Of a DNA stretch of 11,844 nt, positions 6,650 to 11,844 are shown piece after piece. Origin of the DNA: Jatrophihabitans sp. (GTDB lineage Bacteria; Actinomycetota; Actinomycetes; Mycobacteriales; Jatrophihabitantaceae); assembly GCA_025966255.1 (NCBI GenBank), contig JAOPVG010000252.1, positions 1 to 11,844 on the forward strand, read 5' to 3'. The notes below the pieces were generated by a model that worked only from the letters and a program-made list of their open reading frames with translations, made no database searches and had not been told where the DNA came from. The position numbers and the translations under genes are program-made. Each line of letters starts with the position of its first letter. The first letter of the stretch is position 1.

Positions 6650-7561
6650 GTGACGAGCCCAGACGCACCCGACGGCGGCACGACGATCTTCGCAGTGGAC
6701 CCGGACGGCTCGGTTGAATCGCTGACGGCGCCGGCGTCGGTCGAGGCCGACGCCGCACCCGACGCCGCGCGTGACGGGGAGCGAGACGCCGCAGCCAACG
6801 CCGCGCGGGAGACGGCCGCCGCGGCGGCCCGGAATGCCCAACCGGACGTCGTACTCGCCGCCGCAGTCGATCTCGCCCGTCAGGCGGCGCTGGACATGGA
6901 CGCCGGATCGGTCGGCGACCATCTCGGCGTCCGCGCCGAGGGCGAACGCGTCGCCACGCATGCCTTCGCCGCCGTGCTTCCTGGCTACACCGGCTGGCAC
7001 TGGGCGGTCACCGTGGCCCGGGCGCCGCGCAGCCGCACCGCCACTGTCGACGAGGTCGTGCTGCTGCCCGGAGACGGCGCTCTGCTCGCACCGCCGTGGG
7101 TGCCGTGGGACGAGCGCATTCGGCCCGGCGACCTCAGCCCCGGCGATTTGCTGCCGCCCGCACCGGACGACCCGCGGCTCGTTCCGGCGTACACGCTGTC
7201 GGACGACCCAGCGGTGGAGGCCGTCGCGTTCGAACTCGGCCTCGGTCGCGAACAGGTCATGTCCCGCGACGGCCGCCTGCTCGCCGCCGACCGCTGGAAC
7301 TCCGGCGACCGCGGCCCGCACGCCCCGATGGCCCGGCAGGCGCCCGCGTCCTGCGGCACCTGCGGGTTCTTCCTGCCGCTCGCCGGATCACTGCAGGCCG
7401 GCTTCGGCGTGTGCGGCAACGAGGTCACCGACAGCGATGGCCAGGTAGTGAGCGTCGAGTACGGCTGCGGCGCCCACTCCCAGACCCGCCTCGACCCCGG
7501 CCCGGTGCTGGAGGTCGGCGAGGTCGTCTACGACGACGGCGATGAGGTAACCACAAACTGA
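6650..7561 (+). CDS. DUF3027 family protein with C-terminal Cys/His cluster
   Basis: A 303-aa protein of the actinobacterial DUF3027 family, function unknown. Residues 1 to about 60 are Ala/Asp-rich and likely disordered. The conserved region starts near PDVVLAAAVDLARQAAL and includes GYTGWHWAVTVAR, LLPGDGALLAPPWVPW and RPGDLSPGDLLPP. The C-terminal part has Cys235-x2-Cys238, Cys255, Cys273 and His276 (SCGTCGF, GVCGN, YGCGAHS), a plausible metal site of zinc-ribbon or rubredoxin type. The GTG at 6650 lies 6 nt after GAGAAT, a -10-like box, so the mRNA may be leaderless. An in-frame ATG at 6611 (13 codons earlier) is an alternative, but its AAAGGG is only 2 nt away. The gene is divergent from the MFS gene and convergent, with a 7-bp gap, with the DUF2530 gene. 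Confidence 0.86.
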   Translation: MTSPDAPDGGTTIFAVDPDGSVESLTAPASVEADAAPDAARDGERDAAANAARETAAAAARNAQPDVVLAAAVDLARQAALDMDAGSVGDHLGVRAEGERVATHAFAAVLPGYTGWHWAVTVARAPRSRTATVDEVVLLPGDGALLAPPWVPWDERIRPGDLSPGDLLPPAPDDPRLVPAYTLSDDPAVEAVAFELGLGREQVMSRDGRLLAADRWNSGDRGPHAPMARQAPASCGTCGFFLPLAGSLQAGFGVCGNEVTDSDGQVVSVEYGCGAHSQTRLDPGPVLEVGEVVYDDGDEVTTN

Positions 7562-7578
7562 GGCAACCTCAGATTGTG
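7552..7578. terminator. Compact bidirectional terminator hairpin over two stop codons
   Basis: CTGAGG (7558-7563) and CCTCAG (7567-7572) pair perfectly around a CAA loop. After one A-A mismatch the stem continues for 5 bp (CACAA at 7552-7556 with TTGTG at 7574-7578). The TGA of the DUF3027 gene (7559-7561) lies in one arm and the TGA of the DUF2530 gene (complement of 7569-7571) in the other. The position between convergent genes fits a shared terminator. Confidence 0.6.
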
Positions 7579-7805
7579 CGCCCTAGCTTTCGGTGCCGCA
7601 TCATGATCGACCAGCCGATGATGCCCAGGATCCAACCGGCCAGGCAGGTCCAGAGCCATATGCGGTGGTGGTGGCGCCCCAGCCAGCCGTAGAAGGGCAG
7701 TAGGACGACGAACGCGACGAACCACAGGGCGGTGCCGACGGCGACGAGGCGCCGCGCATTCATCTGCACGGGCGGCGGCTGCACGAGTCGGCGCTGCTCC
7801 GGCAT
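7569..7805 (-). CDS. DUF2530 family small membrane protein
   Basis: A 78-aa protein with a short cytoplasmic start (PEQRRLVQPPPVQMNARRL), two hydrophobic segments (about 21-42, VGTALWFVAFVVLLPFYGWLG; and about 48-66, IWLWTCLAGWILGIIGWSI) and a basic tail (MMRHRKLGRT). This matches the DUF2530 family of actinobacteria (Rv0879c type), whose function is unknown. The ATG at 7805 has no ribosome site, but TACGCT (TAnnnT) lies exactly 7 nt upstream, suggesting a leaderless mRNA. The start is only 18 bp from the divergent pabB-pabC start. Confidence 0.82.
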   Translation of the reverse strand: MPEQRRLVQPPPVQMNARRLVAVGTALWFVAFVVLLPFYGWLGRHHHRIWLWTCLAGWILGIIGWSIMMRHRKLGRTI

Positions 7806-7812
7806 GCCCGTG

Positions 7813-7818
7813 AGCGTA
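7813..7818 (-). promoter_or_regulatory. Candidate -10 box for leaderless DUF2530 transcript
   Basis: TACGCT on the minus strand matches TAnnnT and ends 7 nt before the ATG, the spacing expected if transcription starts at the start codon. It lies in the 18-bp gap between two divergent start codons. Confidence 0.4.
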
Positions 7819-7823
7819 CTGGG

Positions 7824-9830
7824 ATGACTGCCGCCATCAGCGCGATGCACGCCCGCGCGGTCTGCGTGCCCCTCGGCCCGGGCCCGGTGCCCGCGGAGCT
7901 CGTTCGGCGCGCGGCCGGCTGGGACGGGTTGGTCTGTCTGCTCGGTGCGTGGCTGGACGGCTCGGCGCTGCTGACCTCGCACCCGCTGCACGTCCTCGCC
8001 GAGGATGCCGATCCGATCGCGGCGCTCGACGCCCAACCCGCTGTCGCTGTCACTGCCCAGGACCGCGCGGACTTCGTCGGCGGGGGCTGGTGCGGCGTGC
8101 TGGCCTACGACGGTCCGTCGCGGCTCGCGTTCCACGACCACGTCGTACGTCGGATCGACGGCGCGTGGTGGTTCGAAGCACTGTGGAGCGACGAGCGCGA
8201 CGCCGACCTCCGGCTGCGGCTCGAGGCTTGGCGGGCACTGCTGGCCGGCCCCGACACCACTCCGGGCTGGACGGTCGGCGAGTTCAGCGGCCCGGCCGTG
8301 GCCGATCACCTGGCGGCCGTGGAGCGCGCCGTCGAGTTGATCCGGGCCGGAGAGCTGTACCAGGTGAACGTCTGCACCCGCCTCGATGCGGAGTTCGACG
8401 GCAACGCCGCCGACCTGTTCGCGGACGCGGCCGCCGCCGTCGCTCCGGCCCGCGGCGCCTACGTCGGTGGCGGACGGGCCTCGATCGTCAGCCTCAGCCC
8501 GGAGCTGTTCCTTCGGCGCCGAGGTCGCAACGTCGTCACGGCGCCGATCAAGGGCACCCTGCCCCGTGACGTCGAAGGCAATGCCGAGCGGTTGCGGCAG
8601 TCGGCCAAGGACGCGGCCGAGAACGTGATGATCGTCGACCTCATGCGCAACGACCTCGGCCGGGTCTGCGAGCCGGGCACGGTGCGCGTGCCCGCACTGC
8701 TCGACGTCCAGGCGCACCCCGGCGTGTGGCATCTCGTCTCCACTGTCGAGGGACGGCTGCGCGAGGACGTGGGCGACGCTGAACTGCTCCGCGCCACCTT
8801 CCCGCCCGGCTCGGTCACCGGCGCGCCCAAGCTGCGCGCGATCGACGCGATCGCCGAACTCGAAAGCCGGCCGAGGCACGCCTACACCGGGGCGATCGGG
8901 TTCGCGAGCCCGTGCTGGGGTGCGGAGTTCAGCGTCGTCATCCGTACGTTCGAGATCGTCGACGGACGGGCCGAGCTCGGCGTAGGCGGCGGAATCACCG
9001 CCGACAGTGTGCCGATGCTGGAGTGGCGCGAGTGCCTGCACAAGGCGACGCCGCTGCTCGTCGCCGCCCGCACGTCGCTGGCCGCTGTGGTGCGGACGCC
9101 CGACGTCGCGGCCACGGCGGTGCAGTTGGAGGGTGGGCTGCTGGAGACGGTCCTCGCGATCGACGGTCGGGCCCTGCGGCTGCCGGACCATCTCGCGCGA
9201 CTCGACCGGTCCTGCCGCGAACTCTACGGCCGCGGCCTGTCGAACGAGCTCGCCGACCGCGCTCGCGCGGCCCTTGCCGGGCCGGCCGTGGCCGGGCAGC
9301 CGGGACGGGTCGTGCTGCGGCTGATCGGCCGGCCCGATCTCGAGGTCGAGGTCACGGCGAGCGCGGTGGGAACCCCTCCGGTCGCGAGCGACGCCGTCGT
9401 CATCGAGCGACCGGCCGGCTCGTGGCGGCACAAGTGGGCCGACCGGACCGTCCTCGCCGAGCTCGAGGCCGCAGCCGCGCCGGCCGTCCCGCTCTTCGTC
9501 GCCGCCGACGGGACCGTGCTGGAGACCAGCCGGGGCAACGTGTTCCTGATCGAACCGGACGGCACCCTCGTCACCGCCCCGCTGCGCGACGACCTGCTCC
9601 CCGGCGTCACCCGCCGGGCCCTGCTGGACCTCGCCCGCGACGAGGGCCGGCGCACCGAACTGCGTCCGTTCGGCCTCGCTGACCTGTCCGGCCGCGCTGC
9701 ATTCTGGACGAGCAGCTTGAGCGGCACGGTTCCGATCCACCGGGTGGGCGGCACGATCCTGCCGCACGCGGGCGCGCTCGTTGCCGAGTTCGCGGCTCGA
9801 CTCCTTGGTGGCGAAACGCCCGGTCGTTAG
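7824..9830 (+). CDS. pabB: Fused aminodeoxychorismate synthase component I / aminodeoxychorismate lyase (PabB-PabC)
   Basis: A 668-aa two-domain enzyme of p-aminobenzoate synthesis for folate. Residues about 1-430 are the chorismate-binding PabB part: ELIRAGELYQVNVCTR, PIKGTLPRD, MIVDLMRNDLGRVC, FPPGSVTGAPK and YTGAIGF. Lys243 in PIKGT is the residue that separates PabB from anthranilate synthase (PIAGT). Residues about 434-668 are a class-IV PLP lyase (PabC) part: GLLETVLAIDG, WRHKWAD with the likely PLP lysine Lys537, ETSRGNVFLIE, and LLPGVTRRALLDLA. The protein could therefore turn chorismate plus ammonia into p-aminobenzoate; the glutaminase PabA is not in the window. The ATG start has only GGG directly before it and no clear ribosome site. 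The stop codon overlaps the marR palindrome. Confidence 0.93.
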   Translation: MTAAISAMHARAVCVPLGPGPVPAELVRRAAGWDGLVCLLGAWLDGSALLTSHPLHVLAEDADPIAALDAQPAVAVTAQDRADFVGGGWCGVLAYDGPSRLAFHDHVVRRIDGAWWFEALWSDERDADLRLRLEAWRALLAGPDTTPGWTVGEFSGPAVADHLAAVERAVELIRAGELYQVNVCTRLDAEFDGNAADLFADAAAAVAPARGAYVGGGRASIVSLSPELFLRRRGRNVVTAPIKGTLPRDVEGNAERLRQSAKDAAENVMIVDLMRNDLGRVCEPGTVRVPALLDVQAHPGVWHLVSTVEGRLREDVGDAELLRATFPPGSVTGAPKLRAIDAIAELESRPRHAYTGAIGFASPCWGAEFSVVIRTFEIVDGRAELGVGGGITADSVPMLEWRECLHKATPLLVAARTSLAAVVRTPDVAATAVQLEGGLLETVLAIDGRALRLPDHLARLDRSCRELYGRGLSNELADRARAALAGPAVAGQPGRVVLRLIGRPDLEVEVTASAVGTPPVASDAVVIERPAGSWRHKWADRTVLAELEAAAAPAVPLFVAADGTVLETSRGNVFLIEPDGTLVTAPLRDDLLPGVTRRALLDLARDEGRRTELRPFGLADLSGRAAFWTSSLSGTVPIHRVGGTILPHAGALVAEFAARLLGGETPGR

Positions 9831-9842
9831 TTAGACTAACTA
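9828..9842. promoter_or_regulatory. Perfect 7-1-7 palindrome, probable MarR operator
   Basis: TAGTTAG-A-CTAACTA is a perfect inverted repeat in an otherwise GC-rich region, ending 2 bp before the marR GTG. It begins on the TAG stop of pabB-pabC. Length and symmetry fit the 15-20 bp operators typical of MarR regulators, which commonly repress their own promoter. Binding here would cover the predicted -10 box. Confidence 0.7.
9832..9837 (+). promoter_or_regulatory. Candidate -10 box for leaderless marR transcript
   Basis: TAGACT matches TAnnnT, lies inside the palindrome and ends exactly 7 nt before the GTG at 9845, which has no ribosome site. This is the arrangement expected of a leaderless mRNA. 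No strong -35 is visible. Confidence 0.5.
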
Positions 9843-9844
9843 TT

Positions 9845-10282
9845 GTGACGACGGCGACCAGAACGACGATTGCCGAACTCGCCTCCCTTCTTCGTCCGTC
9901 CTTGCTCAGGCTCACCCGGCTGGTCCGCAACCAACGCGTCGACACCTCGGTGACCCTCACGCAGCTCTCGGCGATGGCCACGCTTCACCAGCGCGGCCCG
10001 ATGAGCGCCGGCGAGTTGGCTGCCTGCGAGAAGGTGCAGCCGCCGTCGATGACCAAGGTGCTCGCCAACCTCGAGGAGCGCGATCTCGTCCGCCGGGATC
10101 CGCACCCGGGAGACAAGCGGCAGGCGATCATCGGCATTACCGATGCGGGCACCGCCCTGCTCGATTCCGAACGCCGTTCCCGGGACGCGTGGCTCACCCG
10201 CCGCCTCGCTGCCCTCACGCCGGAGGAGCGGGCGCTGCTGCAGCGCGTCATCCCGATCCTGGACAAGCTGGCTCAGCAGTGA
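9845..10282 (+). CDS. MarR-family transcriptional regulator
   Basis: A 145-aa winged-helix regulator. The N-terminal helix (IAELASLLRPSLLRLTRLVRN) and the C-terminal helices (LTPEERALLQRVIPILDKLAQQ) form the dimer interface. The DNA-binding part runs from about residue 37 to 105: LTQLSAMATLHQRGPMSAGELAACEKVQPPSMTKVLANLEERDLV, then the wing RRDPHPGDKRQAIIGIT with the family's conserved Asp and Arg. The GTG start lies 14 bp after pabB-pabC and directly behind the palindrome. The stop overlaps the exporter's GTG by 4 bp, so the two form an operon. The likely role is self-repression and control of the exporter, released by an unknown ligand. It resembles the Rv0880-type regulator next to DUF2530 in mycobacteria. 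Confidence 0.92.
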   Translation: MTTATRTTIAELASLLRPSLLRLTRLVRNQRVDTSVTLTQLSAMATLHQRGPMSAGELAACEKVQPPSMTKVLANLEERDLVRRDPHPGDKRQAIIGITDAGTALLDSERRSRDAWLTRRLAALTPEERALLQRVIPILDKLAQQ

Positions 10283-11622
10283 CGGCGGTCGCGTCGCCCC
10301 CAGCGCCGCCCGCCGCTCCGGTTCAGGCCACCGGCATGTTCCGGTCGCTGCGGGTGCCCAACTACCGCCTGTACGCGTCGGGACAGCTCGTCTCGCTCAC
10401 CGGCACGTGGATGCAGCGCGTTGCGCAGGACTGGCTCGTCCTCGAACTCACCAACTCCGGCACCGCGCTGGGCATCGTCACCGCGCTGCAGTTCGGGCCC
10501 TCGCTGTTCCTCGGCCTCTGGGGCGGCATCCTGGCCGACCGCAGCGAGAAGCGGAAGTTGCTGTTCGTCACGCAATCCGCCCTCGCCGTCGCCGCGCTGA
10601 TGCTGGGCCTGCTCGACGTGACCGGCGTCGTCGCGTACTGGCAGGTGCTGGCGCTCGCCACCGTCCTCGGCGTGATCACCGCGATCGACACACCGGTACG
10701 GCAGTCCTTCGTCGTCGAGATGGTCGGCCCGGACGAGCTCGCGAACGCCGTCGCCATCAACTCGACGATCTTCAACTCCGGACGCATCCTCGGGCCCGCC
10801 GTCGCCGGCGTGATGATCAGCGCGGTCGGTACCGGGTGGGCGTTCATCGCCAACGCGCTGTCGAGCGTCGCCGTGCTGACTGCGCTGATCATGATGCGCC
10901 CGGCCGAGCTGTTCCCGTCGCCACCCGTGGCCCGGGCGGCCGGCCAGCTGCGCGACGGTTTCCGCTACGTCCGCAGCCGTCCCCACCTGCTGCTCTCAAT
11001 GCTGCTGATCTTCGTCATCGGGACGTTCGGGCTGAACTTCTCGATCACCGCGGCGCTGATGGCCAAGCAGGTCTTCCACCACGGGGCCAGCGGCTACGGA
11101 CTGCTGTCGACCGCGCTCGCCGTCGGCGCCGTCTGTGGTGCCGTCGCCGCGACCCGGCGCGTCAACCGACCGTCGGCGCTGTTCCTGCTCGTGGCCGCCG
11201 CGGCGTTCAGCGCGGCCGAGATCGTCTCGGGACTGATGCCGAGCCTGGCGCTCACCGCCGTTGCGCTCGTGCCCACGGGGCTTGCGATGCTGACGGTGAC
11301 GACCGCCGCCAACGCCTCGATCCAGCTCGGCGTCGAGCCGACCATGCGCGGACGGGTCATGTCGCTGTACCTGATCTGCTTCATGGGCGGCACCCCGATC
11401 GGTGCGCCGATCATCGGCTGGCTGGCCGGTGTCGCCGGACCGCGGTGGGGACTCATCGCCGGCGGTCTGGTCTGCCTGCTCAGCACGGCGGCCATCGCGG
11501 CGCTGCTCGCCTGGCAACGTGGCCTGCGTCCGCTCGACGTCGCGGGGCTCGTCAGCGCCCGCATCCACCCCGGCCAGCCCGACTTGGACCCGGTCAGGCT
11601 CGCTGGGGACCCGTTGCCGTGA
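10279..11622 (+). CDS. EntS-like MFS exporter
   Basis: A 447-aa major-facilitator protein of the MFS_3 (EntS-like) group. After a Pro/Ala-rich start of about 19 residues comes SLRVPNYRLYASGQLVSLTGTWMQRVAQDWLVLELT, the typical opening of this group. MFS motif A appears at 82-94 (GGILADRSEKRKL), followed by about ten more hydrophobic segments. TPVRQSFVVEMV and ANAVAINSTIFNSGRILGPAVAG are also characteristic. The group exports drugs or siderophores; the substrate here is unknown. The GTG at 10279 overlaps the marR TGA (GTGA); an ATG at 10336 (residue 20) is an alternative. The last codons form one arm of a 15-bp hairpin, and the IS110 remnant begins about 55 bp beyond the stop. Confidence 0.92.
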   Translation: MTAVASPPAPPAAPVQATGMFRSLRVPNYRLYASGQLVSLTGTWMQRVAQDWLVLELTNSGTALGIVTALQFGPSLFLGLWGGILADRSEKRKLLFVTQSALAVAALMLGLLDVTGVVAYWQVLALATVLGVITAIDTPVRQSFVVEMVGPDELANAVAINSTIFNSGRILGPAVAGVMISAVGTGWAFIANALSSVAVLTALIMMRPAELFPSPPVARAAGQLRDGFRYVRSRPHLLLSMLLIFVIGTFGLNFSITAALMAKQVFHHGASGYGLLSTALAVGAVCGAVAATRRVNRPSALFLLVAAAAFSAAEIVSGLMPSLALTAVALVPTGLAMLTVTTAANASIQLGVEPTMRGRVMSLYLICFMGGTPIGAPIIGWLAGVAGPRWGLIAGGLVCLLSTAAIAALLAWQRGLRPLDVAGLVSARIHPGQPDLDPVRLAGDPLP

Positions 11623-11635
11623 GCCTGACCGGGTC
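11587..11635 (+). terminator. 15-bp perfect stem over the exporter stop codon
   Basis: GACCCGGTCAGGCTC (11587-11601) pairs perfectly with GAGCCTGACCGGGTC (11621-11635) around a 19-nt loop; the exporter TGA (11620-11622) lies at the inner edge of the second arm. There is no T run after it. It probably ends the marR-exporter transcript and could also shield it from the IS110 element. Such a palindrome could equally be the site the element was drawn to. Confidence 0.6.
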
Positions 11636-11844
11636 GAAGTTAGCGACGGATCTAGATATCCCAGGGGTCTAACTCGTCAAGCGGCTGCGGTCTGGCGGTG
11701 TGCCCAGGCGGTGGCTTCGTCGTAGGTGCTGCTGTGGCGTAGGCAGCCGTCGAGGATGCCGACCAGGCGGTTGGACAGGGCACGGAGTGCCTGGTTGTGG
11801 GTTGCTCCGCGGGCTCGGTGGCTGTCGTAGAACGCGCGTGCGCC
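11636..11844 (-). mobile_element. End of an IS110-family insertion sequence (cut by window edge)
   Basis: The transposase C-terminus plus up to about 41 bp of non-coding DNA (11636-11676) mark one end of an IS110-family element that continues past the right edge. The short stretch beyond the stop argues that the element's long non-coding region, which encodes the guide (bridge) RNA in this family, lies upstream of the transposase, outside the window. The exact boundary cannot be set, because IS110 ends usually lack terminal inverted repeats and target duplications. Confidence 0.6.
11677..11844 (-). CDS. IS110-family transposase, C-terminal fragment
   Basis: The last 55 residues of a protein cut by the window edge. 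ARAFYDSHRARGATHNQALRAL followed by SNRLVGILDGCLRHSSTYDE and ATAWAHR is characteristic of the C-terminus of IS110/IS116/IS902 transposases, downstream of the Transposase_20 domain. The N-terminal DEDD domain and the catalytic serine lie outside the window, so whether the gene is intact cannot be told. The frame is open from the edge to the TGA and shows no damage in this part. It faces the marR-exporter operon tail to tail. Confidence 0.85.
   Translation of the reverse strand, partial: GARAFYDSHRARGATHNQALRALSNRLVGILDGCLRHSSTYDEATAWAHRQTAAA

Noticed and set aside
6574..7321. Minus-strand extension of the MFS frame beyond its GTG
   Set aside because: It runs antisense through the DUF3027 gene. 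The MFS start at 6571 has a ribosome site, and the conserved part begins after it.
7806..9767. Long open frame on the minus strand across the whole pabB-pabC gene
   Set aside because: It is antisense to a gene with unmistakable PabB and PabC motifs and has a low-complexity Arg/Asp/Gly-rich product. This is a common artefact of GC-rich codon bias. Only its last 79 codons (7569-7805) are a real gene.
11638..11674. AGTTAG ... CTAACT inverted hexamers at the IS110 end, sharing the half-site of the marR palindrome
   Set aside because: The hexamers are 25 nt apart, too far for the same regulator dimer, and six-base matches are expected by chance. They may be part of the IS end, but nothing confirms it.
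1..11844. Search for tRNA or rRNA genes, CRISPR arrays, riboswitches, toxin-antitoxin or defence genes
   Set aside because: No cloverleaf-like segment, spaced direct repeats or recognisable families were seen. The window is almost fully occupied by the listed genes.

Overview
The window is GC-rich (roughly 70%), with strong G/C third-position preference, frequent GTG starts and short intergenic gaps. Its gene families (helicase-associated/WYL protein, C-terminally extended cold-shock protein, DUF3027, DUF2530) point to an actinobacterium. From memory, the order helicase-like protein - cspB-type gene - proline-rich MFS protein / DUF3027 - DUF2530 / MarR resembles the Mycobacterium tuberculosis Rv0862c-Rv0880 neighbourhood. 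The two futalosine-pathway menaquinone genes argue against a mycobacterium and for another lineage, such as a Frankia-, Cryptosporangium- or Streptomyces-like actinomycete. That placement is inference.

Layout. (1) 30-2666, minus strand: a 66-codon protein of unknown function followed, 12 bp later, by an 807-aa helicase-associated/WYL-like protein. (2) 2853-3236, plus strand: a cold-shock domain protein with a C-terminal extension, preceded by a strong leader hairpin. (3) 3362-6571, minus strand: an apparent operon of a 12-TM MFS-like protein with a proline-rich tail, mqnB (futalosine hydrolase) and mqnD (1,4-dihydroxy-6-naphthoate synthase). (4) 6650-7561, plus strand: a DUF3027 protein with a Cys/His cluster, convergent with a 78-aa DUF2530 membrane protein at 7569-7805. 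Both stop codons sit in one small symmetric hairpin. (5) 7824-9830, plus strand: a fused PabB-PabC enzyme of p-aminobenzoate synthesis. (6) 9845-11622, plus strand: a MarR regulator overlapped by an EntS-like MFS exporter, behind a perfect 7-1-7 palindrome that covers the predicted promoter. (7) 11677-11844, minus strand: the C-terminus of an IS110-family transposase entering from the right edge, next to a 15-bp perfect inverted repeat at the end of the exporter gene.

The genes are mostly core metabolism and conserved actinobacterial functions. Two pathway pieces stand out: two late steps of futalosine-route menaquinone synthesis, and p-aminobenzoate (folate precursor) synthesis in one polypeptide. 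The marR-exporter pair looks self-regulated. I found no clearly new multi-gene system, CRISPR array, phage or defence island. The most interesting signals are regulatory: the csp leader hairpin, the marR operator on a probable leaderless promoter, matching leaderless spacing in front of the DUF2530 gene, and hairpins that overlap stop codons.
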